From positions 64,235 to 97,375 of the forward strand of contig JAIESW010000005.1 of the NCBI GenBank assembly GCA_019745565.1: 33,141 bases of DNA, in the 5' to 3' direction. Origin of the DNA: Burkholderiales bacterium. Lineage in GTDB: Bacteria > Pseudomonadota > Gammaproteobacteria > Burkholderiales > Ga0077523. Under the pieces are notes generated by a model. That model ran no database searches, was not told where the DNA came from, and saw only the letters and a list, made by a program, of their open reading frames with translations. Below are positions 1 through 9,847 of the stretch, one piece after another; position 1 is the stretch's first letter; each line of letters starts with the position of its first letter. Position numbers and translations under genes: made by a program.

Positions 1-681
1 GCGTCGTTCTGGACCGATCCGCTGATGTATCAGGGCGGCTCGGACAACCTGATCGGCCCATGCGAGGACGTGCTCGCCGAATCCGAGGAGTGGGGCATCG
101 ATTTCGAAGGCGAGGTCGCGGTCATCACCGACGACGTGCCCATGGGCGTCACGGCCGAAAAGGCCGGCGACCACATCAAGCTGCTGATGCTGGTCAACGA
201 CGTGAGCCTGCGCAATCTCATTCCGAACGAGCTCGCGAAGGGCTTCGGCTTCTTCCACGGCAAGCCGGCGACGGCGTTCTCGCCGGTGGCGGTGACGCCG
301 GACGAACTGGGCGAAGCGTGGGACGGCAAACGCGTGCATCTGCCGCTGGAAGTGCAGTTGAACGGGAAGCCGTTCGGGCGTCCCAATGCCGGCGTCGACA
401 TGACCTTCGATTTCCCGCAGCTGATCAGCCACGCGGCGAAGACGCGCTACCTGGCGGCAGGCACCATCGTGGGCTCAGGCACCGTGTCGAACGTGGACCG
501 ATCGAGCGGGTCCGCCTGCCTTGCGGAAAAGCGGATGCTCGAGCAGATCGCCGACGGCCAGCCGAGGACGCCGTTCATGCGCTTCGGCGATCGCGTGCGC
601 CTCGAGATGCACGATGCCGGAGGTCAAAGCATCTTCGGCGCGATCGATCAGCAGGTCGTGCAATATCACCCACCCCGTTGA
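1..681 (+). CDS. Fumarylacetoacetate hydrolase family protein (5'-truncated by window edge)
   Basis: The reading frame is open from base 1 and ends at TGA 679-681, so the start lies outside the window; an internal ATG at 25 is probably not the start. The visible ~226 residues match the C-terminal catalytic FAH fold: a metal-site stretch around 'DFEGEVAVITDDVP', then 'GFGFFHGKPATAFSPVAVTP', and near the end 'GTIVGSGTVSN', like the conserved GT-GSGT turn of the family. Family members cleave or decarboxylate carbon-carbon bonds in acylpyruvate-type intermediates, typically late in aromatic or amino-acid catabolism. The binding-protein gene begins only 10 bases downstream, which suggests co-transcription and a joint role in taking up and degrading an acidic or aromatic substrate. 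The substrate cannot be told from sequence. Family assignment is firm; function is generic. Confidence 0.85.
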   Translation, partial: ASFWTDPLMYQGGSDNLIGPCEDVLAESEEWGIDFEGEVAVITDDVPMGVTAEKAGDHIKLLMLVNDVSLRNLIPNELAKGFGFFHGKPATAFSPVAVTPDELGEAWDGKRVHLPLEVQLNGKPFGRPNAGVDMTFDFPQLISHAAKTRYLAAGTIVGSGTVSNVDRSSGSACLAEKRMLEQIADGQPRTPFMRFGDRVRLEMHDAGGQSIFGAIDQQVVQYHPPR

Positions 682-691
682 GGAGATTCCG

Positions 692-1834
692 ATGTTCCGC
701 ATGTCGCTCCGGTGTGCCGCTGCAGCCCTTGCCTTCATGGCTGCAAACGCCATCGCTCAGGAAACGCTCCGCATCGGGTCCGTGCTGTCGCTGACCGGCC
801 CCGCCGCATTCCTCGGCGATCCGGAATTGAAGACGCTGAATCTCTACATCGAGCGCGTCAACGCCGGTGGCGGCGTGCTCGGCCACAAGCTGGAACTGGT
901 CCACTACGATGACGGCAGCGACGCGTCGAAGGCCAACACGTTCGCGAAGCGGCTCCTGGAACAGGACAAGGTGCAGTTCATCATCGGCGGCACCACCACC
1001 GGTTCCACCATGGCGATGGTGCCGTTGATCGAGAAGGCGGGCGTGCCCTTCATCTCTATGGCGGGCGGTGTCGCGATCGTCGAGCCGGTGAAGAAATGGG
1101 TCTTCAAGACGCCGCACACCGACCGTATGGCGGCGGAGAAGGTCTTCGAGGACATGAGGAGGAAGGGCCTCTCGAAGGTGGGTCTGCTGTCCGAGACGAG
1201 CGGTTTCGGCCAATCGGGCCGCAAGGAGGCCCAGGGCGTCGCGGCCAAGTACGGCATCACGCTGGTGGCGGATGAGACCTACGGCCCCAAGGACACCGAC
1301 ATGACCGCCCAGCTCACGAAGATCCGCGGCGTCGACGGTCTTCAGGTCGTGTTCGTGATCGGGCTGGGGCAGGGGCCGGCCATCGTCACCAGGAACTATC
1401 AGCAGCTCGGCATCAAGGTGCCGCTGTATCACGCGCACGGCGTCGCGTCGGACGAGTTCATCAAGCTTGCGGGGTCCGCGGCGGAGGGCGTGCGTCTGCC
1501 GGCGGCGGCGCTGATCGTGGCGAAGCAGCTGCCGAACAGCGATCCGCAGAAGGCCGTAGTCACGGCCTACGACAAGGCCTATCGCGAGCGCTACAAGGAA
1601 GACGTATCCACCTTCGGCGGTCATGCCTACGACGCGCTGATGATCCTGACCGACGCGATCAAGCGCGCGGGTGGTACCGATCCGGCCAAGGTGCGCGATG
1701 CGATCGAGCAAACCAGGGGCTACATGGGCACCGGGGGTCTGGTGAATCTTTCACCGACCGATCACCTGGGGCTCGATCTGTCCGCGTTCCGGATGCTGGA
1801 GATCCGGAACGGGGATTGGGTGCTGGCGAACTGA
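692..1834 (+). CDS. ABC transporter periplasmic substrate-binding protein (LivJ-like)
   Basis: The ATG at 692 is preceded by GAGGAG about 6 bases upstream, which supports this start over an open extension further upstream. The product is 380 residues. It opens with a signal peptide (basic MFRMSLR, hydrophobic AAAALAFMA, cleavage likely after ANAIA), then the type-I periplasmic binding fold of the branched-chain amino-acid family: '[39 protein letters not shown]' and '[29 protein letters not shown]'. There is no clear lipobox, so it is probably free in the periplasm. It would capture a ligand for an ABC importer, but no permease or ATPase gene is in the window. In betaproteobacteria many of these receptors bind aromatic acids rather than amino acids; the adjacent FAH gene fits that, by inference only. 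Confidence 0.9.
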   Translation: MFRMSLRCAAAALAFMAANAIAQETLRIGSVLSLTGPAAFLGDPELKTLNLYIERVNAGGGVLGHKLELVHYDDGSDASKANTFAKRLLEQDKVQFIIGGTTTGSTMAMVPLIEKAGVPFISMAGGVAIVEPVKKWVFKTPHTDRMAAEKVFEDMRRKGLSKVGLLSETSGFGQSGRKEAQGVAAKYGITLVADETYGPKDTDMTAQLTKIRGVDGLQVVFVIGLGQGPAIVTRNYQQLGIKVPLYHAHGVASDEFIKLAGSAAEGVRLPAAALIVAKQLPNSDPQKAVVTAYDKAYRERYKEDVSTFGGHAYDALMILTDAIKRAGGTDPAKVRDAIEQTRGYMGTGGLVNLSPTDHLGLDLSAFRMLEIRNGDWVLAN

Positions 1835-1841
1835 ACGCAGG

Positions 1842-1855
1842 GCGGCTTCGGCCGC
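1842..1855. terminator. Short UUCG-loop hairpin between convergent genes
   Basis: GCGGC-TTCG-GCCGC forms a perfect 5-bp stem closed by a TTCG tetraloop, in the 27-base gap between the stop of the binding-protein gene (1834) and the stop of lysS (1862). The position suggests a shared transcription end point. There is no T-run on either strand, so it is weak as an intrinsic terminator. Confidence 0.35.
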
Positions 1856-1861
1856 GCGCCT

Positions 1862-3367
<1,506 letters not shown>

Positions 3368-3462
3368 GCTGGAAGACCCTGTGGGGCTTGAATCAAGTGT
3401 TGGATGAGGGGTGTTGCCGTTGCGCGAGGCAGGGGACGGATCTGTGGGGTAGCGGGATCGAT

Positions 3463-3555
3463 GGCCCCCACCCCAACCCTCCCCCGGCAAAGCCGGGGGA
3501 GGGAGCCGTACACCCCTTCCCCCATCTTCGATGGGGGAAGGCTTGGATGGGGGCC
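3463..3555. repeat. Composite intergenic palindrome (nested hairpins) between prfB and lysS
   Basis: This ~93-base block has outer arms GGCCCCCACCCCAACCCT and AGGCTTGGATGGGGGCC that are imperfect inverted copies. They enclose two separate hairpins: CCCCCGGC-AAA-GCCGGGGG (about 3481-3499) and TTCCCCCATC-TTC-GATGGGGGAA (about 3517-3539). The result is a cloverleaf or cruciform layout. Its strong C/G-run composition differs from flanking coding DNA and resembles REP/BIME-like or MITE-like intergenic elements that recur in proteobacterial genomes. It sits in the leader of lysS on the minus strand, so it could be transcribed and affect prfB-lysS coupling. Copy number cannot be judged from this window. 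Confidence 0.7.
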
Positions 3556-3592
3556 AGCGTCGTTTCGAAACCCCGGAGCGTTCATCACGGCG

Positions 3593-4697
3593 TCAGACAC
3601 CTTGCTTCAGGCTCGCCGCGATGAAGTCATCCAGGTCGCCGTCCAGCACGGCCTGGGTGTTGCCCACTTCGTGGTTGGTGCGCAGATCCTTGATGCGCGA
3701 CTGGTCGAGCACGTAGGAGCGGATCTGGTGGCCCCAGGCGATGTCGGTCTTCGAGTCCTCCAGCGCCTGCTTCTGCTCGTTGCGCTTGCGCAGCTCCAGC
3801 TCGTACAGCCGCGATTTCAGCATCGCCATCGCTTCGGCGCGGTTGCGGTGCTGCGATCGATCGTTCTGGCACTGCACGACGATGCCCGTGGGCAGGTGCG
3901 TGATGCGGATCGCGGAGTCGGTCTTGTTGATGTGCTGACCGCCGGCACCGCTCGCGCGGAACGTGTCGACCCGCAGATCGGCCGGATTGATCTCCACTTC
4001 GATGGAATCGTCGACCTCGGGGTAGACGAAGACGCTGGCGAACGACGTGTGCCGCCGCGCGTTCGAATCGAACGGCGACTTGCGCACCAGACGGTGCACG
4101 CCGGTCTCGGTGCGCAGCGTGCCGAAGGCATAGTCGCCGCTCACCTTGAGCGAAGCGCTCTTGATCCCGGCCACTTCACCGGCGGACTCTTCCAGCACTT
4201 CGACGTTGAAGCCCTTGCGCTCGCAGAACTTCAGGTACATCCGTTCCAGCATCGAAGCCCAGTCCTGGGCCTCGGTGCCGCCCGAACCGGCCTGGATGTC
4301 GACGAAGCAGTTGTTCGGGTCCATGGGGTTCGAGAACATGCGGCGGAATTCGAGGTCCGCGACGATCTTCTCGACGCCGTTCACGTCGCTTTCGACGGAT
4401 TCCAGCATGCCGTCATCGTTCTCGCTCTTGGCAAGCTCGAACAGCTCAGCGTTGTCGGCCAGTCCCTGTCCGACGTTCTCGATGGCCAGCACCACGCCTT
4501 CGAGCGCCTTCTTCTCCTTGCCGATCTCCTGGGCGCGCTGCGGGTCGTCCCAGAACTTGGGGTCTTCGGTGAGGCGGTCGACCTCGATCAGGCGGGCCTT
4601 CTTGCCATCGAAGTCAAAGATACCTCCGGAGTTCGTCGGCGCGCCGGCCGAGATCCTCGATGTGCTGCTCGATGGCGTTGATGCGTTCCGCTTCCAT
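3593..4697 (-). CDS. prfB: Peptide chain release factor 2 (programmed +1 frameshift)
   Basis: The gene is read from ATG 4697-4695. The first 27 codons ([27 protein letters not shown]) end at an in-frame TGA (4616-4614), and the protein continues in the +1 frame to TGA at 3595-3593, giving 367 residues in total; E. coli RF2 has 365. The main frame carries the stop-codon recognition tripeptide SPF ('[19 protein letters not shown]') and the peptidyl-hydrolysis GGQ ('[23 protein letters not shown]'). RF2 ends translation at UGA and UAA. The in-frame UGA lets RF2 control its own synthesis: when RF2 is scarce, ribosomes pause and shift. The gene lies between the DUF4010 gene (41 bases upstream) and lysS and is probably part of the recJ-led transcript. 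Confidence 0.97.
4613..4628 (-). promoter_or_regulatory. prfB programmed +1 ribosomal frameshift signal
   Basis: Reading the minus strand, the sequence is CGG AGG TAT CTT TGA C. CTTTGAC is the canonical slippery site, where the Leu codon CTT slips to TTT and the in-frame TGA is bypassed. The CGGAGG just upstream acts as the internal Shine-Dalgarno-like stimulator at the short spacing typical of bacterial prfB. The stop is codon 28 here, against codon 26 in E. coli. Confidence 0.95.
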
Positions 4698-4738
4698 GAT
4701 CCTGATCCTGCCGGAAAAGCGGCTGATTGTACCGGACC

Positions 4739-6010
4739 CTACGAGGTCAGGACGAGCCCGATCAGCAGTCCCGCCGCGGCTCCCCCCATGGGGATGAGGC
4801 ACTTGCGTGCGGTGATGAGACCCGCCACGGACGCCACCAGCCCGAACTTGAAGGCGATGTTGGCGAGCAGCGCCAGCGTGATGGCCGTCACCGCATTGCC
4901 CGGCTGGATTTGCCCGAGGTCGTGCAATCGCAGAGTCGACAGGGTGATCGCGTCGACGTCGGTGAGACCCGAGACGAGCGCGACGCCATAGAGGCCGGTG
5001 CTGCCCAGTTCGTGCGACAGCCATGCGGCCAGCAGCAGTACCACTGCATACAGGGCGCCGAAGCCGAGGGAGACCCGGATCTCCGCGGGATTGGCGACGA
5101 TGGGTGTCGGGGTGTCGCCCTGCTTCCGGCCCGCGCGCCACAGGAAGATGGACGCGACCACGCCGGCGAACAACCCGGCGCCCATCACCGGGAGCACGAC
5201 CCGCAGCATTCCGGGGCTCACCACGCCCACCATGACGCTGATCCGCACCAGCACGACCAGGTTCGCGATCACGATGACGGTCGAGGCGAGCGCCGCGAGG
5301 CCGGGGTTCTCGCGCCCGTGCCGCGCATAGGTGAGGGTGGTCGCGGTGCTCGAGACCAGCCCGCCCAGAAGCCCGAGCAGCGGGCCGGCGTAGCGTTGCC
5401 CGACGAACTTGAGGGCGAGGAAGCCCGCCAGGCTGATTCCCGCCATCAGCACGACCATCAGCCAGATCTGCCGCAGGTTGATGGCGCCGTACGGCCCGAA
5501 ATCACGATCCGACAGCAGCGGCAGCACCACGAAGGCGAGCACGGCGAACTGGATGATCGAGATGATCTCGCTGCGCTGCAGTCCCAGCGTGAGATTGCGC
5601 AGCTCCGTCTTGAAGTACAGCAGCATGGTGGAAGCGACCGCGAGCATGATCGCCAGGGCCGCCATGCCGAACCACACCATGGTGGCCAGCGCGTAGCAGA
5701 CCAGCACGGCGACGACGGTGGTCGTGCCCGGATCGCCCTCTGCCGTTTCGCCGCGGAGGTTGGCCGCGATCATGGTCAAACCTACGAGCAGCAGCCCGAC
5801 CGCCGGCAGCCACGCCGCGTGGGCACGTTCGCCGATGAGGGCGAGGGCGACGCCCAGCAGTGCGACCAGCGCGAAGGTCCTCAAGCCTGCTTTGGCCGAC
5901 ACGTTCCGTTCCCGCTCCATGCCCATCAGCAGCCCGATGGCGAGCGCGGTCAGGAAGGCGTGGATCTCGGGAAGGACCTGGATGCCCAGGTTGTCGAGGG
6001 AGAAGCTCAT
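4739..6010 (-). CDS. MgtC/SapB-type DUF4010 integral membrane protein
   Basis: The product is 423 residues from ATG 6010 (MSFSLDNLGIQVLPEIHAFLTALAIGLLMGMERERN). That ATG overlaps the recJ stop as ATGA, which supports this start over one 17 codons upstream and suggests translational coupling. The N-terminal ~140 residues resemble the MgtC/SapB membrane domain ('ALAIGLLMGMERER...AGLRTFALVALLG'). The remainder is the DUF4010 membrane domain with 'GGLVSSTATTLTYAR' and 'GLTDVDAITLS'. About ten or more hydrophobic segments are visible. It should lie in the inner membrane. The transported or sensed molecule is not known; MgtC relatives are linked to low-magnesium survival, but that role should not be assumed for this subfamily. 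It separates recJ from prfB, two genes that are often close neighbours. Confidence 0.85.
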   Translation of the reverse strand: MSFSLDNLGIQVLPEIHAFLTALAIGLLMGMERERNVSAKAGLRTFALVALLGVALALIGERAHAAWLPAVGLLLVGLTMIAANLRGETAEGDPGTTTVVAVLVCYALATMVWFGMAALAIMLAVASTMLLYFKTELRNLTLGLQRSEIISIIQFAVLAFVVLPLLSDRDFGPYGAINLRQIWLMVVLMAGISLAGFLALKFVGQRYAGPLLGLLGGLVSSTATTLTYARHGRENPGLAALASTVIVIANLVVLVRISVMVGVVSPGMLRVVLPVMGAGLFAGVVASIFLWRAGRKQGDTPTPIVANPAEIRVSLGFGALYAVVLLLAAWLSHELGSTGLYGVALVSGLTDVDAITLSTLRLHDLGQIQPGNAVTAITLALLANIAFKFGLVASVAGLITARKCLIPMGGAAAGLLIGLVLTS

Positions 6011-7728
6011 GCCGGCTGCCAGCGGTCGAGAATCAATTGGACCGTGCGCGCGCCGTTCCATTCGTTCACGTCGAGGCGGTAGGTGGCGCTGATCCGTTCC
6101 GGCAACGGCAGGTCCCGTCCGAACAGCATGGCTTCGATCGGGGTCGCGCTGCGATCGTCGTCACGACGGATCTTCAGCTTGAGATGACGGCCGCCGACCA
6201 CGCGCTGATCGGCGATGCGGAAAGCATCGTGGAAGAGCGGCGGCGCGAAGCCCTGGCCCCACACCTGATCGCGCAGCGCCTCGGCGACGGTCAGGGTGAG
6301 GTCGCCGCCGTCGAGACTGCCGTCGATCTCGATCACGCGCTCGAGGTCCGCGCGGGAGAGCATGCCGCGCACGACGGACTCGAAGGCGATGCGGAACCGG
6401 TCCACCGATTCCTCGCGCAGGCTCACGCCGGCCGCCGCGGCATGGCCACCGAATCGAATCATCAGCCCGGGGTGGTGCCGATCGACCAGGTCGAGCGCGT
6501 CGCGCAGGTGGAGTGCCGGAATGGAGCGCCCAGACCCCTTCAGTTCACCACCGGGACCTGCGGCGAAACAGATCGTGGGGCGATGGAAGCGCTCTTTGAG
6601 GCGCGAGGCGAGCAACCCGACGACGCCGGCGTGCCACGCAGGATCGAACAGCGCCAGGGTGGCAGCATCACCGGCCTCGATGCCGTCCAGCGAGGCCAGC
6701 GCCGAGGCCTGCATGTCGGCTTCGATCTCGCGGCGTTCACGGTTGAGCGCGTCGAGCCGCGCGGCGAGTTCGGTCGCCGTAGCGGTGTCGTCGGTGACCA
6801 GGCATTCGATGCCCACGGCCATGTCCTGCAGGCGACCGGCTGCGTTGAGTCTCGGCCCCACGACGAAGCCGAGATCGTAGGTGGACGCGCGCGCGGCATC
6901 GCGACCGGCCGCGCGCAACAACGCCGCGATGCCCGGTCGGGTGCGTCCGGCGCGGATGCGCCGCAAGCCCTGGGTCACGAGGATGCGGTTGTTGCGGTCG
7001 AGCGGTACCACGTCGGCGACCGTGCCCAGGGCGACCAGGTCGAGCTGCTCGGCCAGGTTGGGCTCGGGCCGCGCCGCGAAGGCGCCGCGCCGGCGCAACT
7101 CGGCCCGCAGTGCCAGCATCGTGTAGAACATCACGCCCACGCCGGCCAGGTGCTTGCTCGGAAACGGGCACCCGGGCTGGTTCGGGTTCACGATGCAGCG
7201 CGCGCGCGGCAGTTCGGCGCCCGGCAGGTGATGGTCGGTCACGAGCACGTCGATGCCGAGGCGGCGCGCTTCGTCGATGCCGTCGAAGCTCGCGATGCCG
7301 TTGTCGACCGTGACGATGCAATCGGGCTTGCGCTCCGCGGCGACGCGCACGATCTCCGGGGTGAGGCCGTAGCCGAACTCGAAGCGGTTCGGCACCAGGA
7401 ATTCCACGCTCGCGCCGAGCCGCCGCAGCACCAGCGACCCGACCGCGGATGCGGTGGCGCCGTCGGCATCGTAGTCGCCGACGATCAGCAGCCGTCGGCC
7501 GGCGGCGATGGCGTCGGCCAGGATCGCGGCCATGGCATCGGCATGAAGCAGTCGATCGACCGGCAGCAGTCCCGCCAGTTCGGTGTCGAGTTCGTCCGCG
7601 GCGGTGACCCCTCTGGCGGCGAAGAGGCGAGCGAGCAACGGATGCACTCCCGCGTCGGTCAGCGTTGCCACCGCATCCGGATCGGCGCTGCGCTCCTGCA
7701 GGCGCGGCAGGTTGGCATCGGTGCTCAT
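6007..7728 (-). CDS. recJ: Single-stranded-DNA-specific 5'-3' exonuclease RecJ
   Basis: The product is 573 residues from ATG 7728 (MSTDANLPRLQERSADPDAVATL), close to the 577 of E. coli RecJ. An in-frame extension of 31 codons upstream overlaps the divergent promoter region and looks non-coding. DHH phosphoesterase motifs are clear: GDYDADG at 84-90, VTVDNG near 139-144, VTDHHLPG at 163-170 with the DHH at 165-167. The C-terminal DHHA1 signature is 'RFGGHAAAAG'. The enzyme degrades 5' single-stranded DNA with Mg/Mn in RecF-pathway recombination, mismatch repair and base-excision repair. It heads a minus-strand group, recJ - DUF4010 - prfB - lysS, with a 4-base overlap to the next gene. No good Shine-Dalgarno is visible before the chosen start. 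Confidence 0.96.
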   Translation of the reverse strand: MSTDANLPRLQERSADPDAVATLTDAGVHPLLARLFAARGVTAADELDTELAGLLPVDRLLHADAMAAILADAIAAGRRLLIVGDYDADGATASAVGSLVLRRLGASVEFLVPNRFEFGYGLTPEIVRVAAERKPDCIVTVDNGIASFDGIDEARRLGIDVLVTDHHLPGAELPRARCIVNPNQPGCPFPSKHLAGVGVMFYTMLALRAELRRRGAFAARPEPNLAEQLDLVALGTVADVVPLDRNNRILVTQGLRRIRAGRTRPGIAALLRAAGRDAARASTYDLGFVVGPRLNAAGRLQDMAVGIECLVTDDTATATELAARLDALNRERREIEADMQASALASLDGIEAGDAATLALFDPAWHAGVVGLLASRLKERFHRPTICFAAGPGGELKGSGRSIPALHLRDALDLVDRHHPGLMIRFGGHAAAAGVSLREESVDRFRIAFESVVRGMLSRADLERVIEIDGSLDGGDLTLTVAEALRDQVWGQGFAPPLFHDAFRIADQRVVGGRHLKLKIRRDDDRSATPIEAMLFGRDLPLPERISATYRLDVNEWNGARTVQLILDRWQPA

Positions 7729-7760
7729 CGCGAGGCCGGGTCGCGTGCGGTCTGCATTGT

Positions 7761-7787
7761 TCAAGTCAGGGGTCCCGGCGTCGATAT
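7761..7787 (+). promoter_or_regulatory. Sigma-28 (FliA)-type promoter upstream of the chemoreceptor gene
   Basis: TCAA at 7761-7764, a spacer of exactly 15 bases, then GTCGATAT at 7780-7787. The enterobacterial FliA consensus is TAAA-N15-GCCGATAA, so this matches 3 of 4 and 6 of 8 positions with perfect spacing. It lies 58 bases upstream of the TTG start at 7846, in the right direction for a chemotaxis gene. The same -35 and spacer occur before cheR at 18329. Confidence 0.65.
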
Positions 7788-7833
7788 TAGCGCAGACCCG
7801 GCGTCGAGACCGCGCCTTCATGAGCGCTTCATT

Positions 7834-7838
7834 GAGGA
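7834..7838 (+). promoter_or_regulatory. Ribosome binding site that fixes a TTG start
   Basis: GAGGA lies 7 bases before TTG 7846. It is the only good ribosome binding site near the 5' end of the chemoreceptor frame. A nearby ATG at 7820 is in another frame. This supports TTG as the initiation codon. Confidence 0.7.
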
Positions 7839-7845
7839 CAAGTAA

Positions 7846-9843
7846 TTGAATTCAAAAAGATCAAGCATTGCGGCCCAGGTATCGCTCATCGGCTGCGGCA
7901 TCCTGGTGGCGGCCATCCTGACCTTTTCCCTGGTGGCCTATTTCCGCACGGAAGCCACGCTCGAGCGCCGTACCGAACAGGAGCTGCGCGCACGCGTCGG
8001 CCTGCTGGAGGCGCAATTCGCGACTTTCGACAAGACGGTCAAGAGCAATACCGACCGGCTGGCGTCCATCTTCGAGAGCATGCTGGGCGGACCGGTCCAC
8101 ATCGAGACGTCGCGCTCGGTGCAGGTGGGCGATCAGGCGGTACCGGTGGTGATGGTGGGCAACCAGGCGTTGAACCTGGGGCATGCCGAGGTGGATGCGT
8201 TCTCGCGGGCCACCAAGGGTACCGCGACGGTCTTCGTGCGCACCGGCGACGACTTCATGCGCGTCAGCACATCGCTCAAGAAGGAGGACGGCAGCCGCGC
8301 CATCGGCACGCTGCTCGGCACGTCGCACCCCGCGTACCAGTCGGTGATGGCCGGGCAACCCTATCTGGGCAAGGCGCGACTGTTCGGTCACGACTACATG
8401 ACGAAGTACACGCCGGTCATGGAAGGCGGCAAGGTCACGGCCATCCTCTACGTGGGACTCGACATCACGCAGGACCTTGCGGCGATGCTCACGCAGATCG
8501 GCAAATCCCGCATCGGCGAGCGCGGCTACTACGTGGTGCTGGACGGTTCGTCGGCGAAGACGCGCGGGGAAGTCATGGTGCACCCGGACCTGCAGGGCAG
8601 GAACGCGACGATCGATGCGGCGGCGGCCGCCTTCAAGCCGGCCCTCGAGCAGGCCGAAGGCACACTGGAATTCGATCGTCGTCGCTTGCTGTTCGCGCGC
8701 TTCGACACCTGGGGCTGGGTCATCGGTGCCAGCGTGGACCTGGATGAAATGCGCGCGGATGCGGCAAGCCTGCGCAACCTGATGCTGGGTCTCGGCGTGG
8801 CGATCCTCCTGGCCGGATGCATCGCCACCTATGTCGTGCTGTCGCGCCGGCTGCAGCCGCTGCATACGCTGGCCCGCAGCGCGGAGCGCCTGGGGCAGGG
8901 CGATCTCATGGTGCGCATCAACCACAAGAGCAACGACGAAGTGGGGGAACTCGCGACCGCGTTCAACCACATGGCCGAGCAGTTCGGCGACATGGTCGTG
9001 CGCATCAAGCGGGCGACGGTGGCGATGAACGAAGCGGTGGGTCAGGTGCAGGGCGAGTCGGCCCAGGTGCAGGAGGGCTCGCAGGAGCAGAGCGACTCGG
9101 CCTCGCGCGTGGCCGCCGCGCTCGAGCAGGTTACCGTGAGCCTCGAGCACGTCGGCGCCAATGCCCGCGACTCGCAGCGCCTGTCGCAGCGGACCAACGA
9201 CATGTCGCAGCAGGGCGAGAGCGTCGTGCAACGCACCTCGGAAGAGATCGCCGCCATCGCGCAGGCCGTGCGCGACGCCGCCGGTGCGATCGAAGGCCTG
9301 AGCCAGCGCTCGGACCAGATCAGCCAGGTGATCAAAACCATCAAGGACATCGCGGACCAGACCAACCTGCTCGCGCTGAACGCCGCCATCGAGGCCGCGC
9401 GTGCGGGCGAACAGGGACGCGGATTCGCCGTGGTCGCCGACGAGGTGCGCAAGCTCGCCGAGCGCACCAGCCAGGCCACCGTGGAGATCGGCGCCATGAT
9501 CAGCGCGATCCAGGCCGACACCCGCGGTGCGGTGGACGGCATGCAGACCAGTTCGGGGCGCGTGGATACCGGGGTTGAACTGGCCCGCGAGGCGGCCGAC
9601 GCGCTGTCTCAGATCCGCGAAGCTGCCAACCAGACTCTCGCCAAGGCCAACGAGATCGTCGGCGCGATGGAGGAGCAGAACGCCGCCAGCGCCGAGATCG
9701 CCCGCAACGTCGAGCGCATCGCCAGCATGGCCGACGGCAACCATGCGGCCGCGTCACGCAGCCACGGCTCGGTGCAGCGCCTGGAAGCGCTCGCGGCGGA
9801 ACTGGCCGCCCTCACCGAGGGTATGAAGGTCGGCGGCGCCTGA
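7846..9843 (+). CDS. Methyl-accepting chemotaxis protein with periplasmic Cache-type sensor
   Basis: The product is 665 residues with a TTG start ([18 protein letters not shown]), supported by GAGGA 7 bases upstream. The first membrane helix is at about 10-33. A ~270-residue periplasmic part follows, resembling the fused Cache_3-Cache_2 ligand-binding family ('[33 protein letters not shown]', '[23 protein letters not shown]'). The second helix is at about 309-331, then a HAMP linker ('[21 protein letters not shown]...[18 protein letters not shown]') and a long signalling coiled coil. The conserved hairpin tip '[40 protein letters not shown]' lies near 502-542. No C-terminal CheR-docking pentapeptide is present; it ends in KVGGA. 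Ligand unknown; small organic acids are typical for Cache receptors. Probably controlled by flagellar sigma-28. It converges on the RpfE-type gene with only 4 bases between stops. Confidence 0.95.
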   Translation: MNSKRSSIAAQVSLIGCGILVAAILTFSLVAYFRTEATLERRTEQELRARVGLLEAQFATFDKTVKSNTDRLASIFESMLGGPVHIETSRSVQVGDQAVPVVMVGNQALNLGHAEVDAFSRATKGTATVFVRTGDDFMRVSTSLKKEDGSRAIGTLLGTSHPAYQSVMAGQPYLGKARLFGHDYMTKYTPVMEGGKVTAILYVGLDITQDLAAMLTQIGKSRIGERGYYVVLDGSSAKTRGEVMVHPDLQGRNATIDAAAAAFKPALEQAEGTLEFDRRRLLFARFDTWGWVIGASVDLDEMRADAASLRNLMLGLGVAILLAGCIATYVVLSRRLQPLHTLARSAERLGQGDLMVRINHKSNDEVGELATAFNHMAEQFGDMVVRIKRATVAMNEAVGQVQGESAQVQEGSQEQSDSASRVAAALEQVTVSLEHVGANARDSQRLSQRTNDMSQQGESVVQRTSEEIAAIAQAVRDAAGAIEGLSQRSDQISQVIKTIKDIADQTNLLALNAAIEAARAGEQGRGFAVVADEVRKLAERTSQATVEIGAMISAIQADTRGAVDGMQTSSGRVDTGVELAREAADALSQIREAANQTLAKANEIVGAMEEQNAASAEIARNVERIASMADGNHAAASRSHGSVQRLEALAAELAALTEGMKVGGA

Positions 9844-9847
9844 GCAC

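Noticed and set aside
4614..4616. Premature stop making prfB a pseudogene
   Set aside because: The TGA lies in a complete CTTTGAC frameshift signal with an upstream Shine-Dalgarno-like stimulator, the normal state of bacterial prfB.
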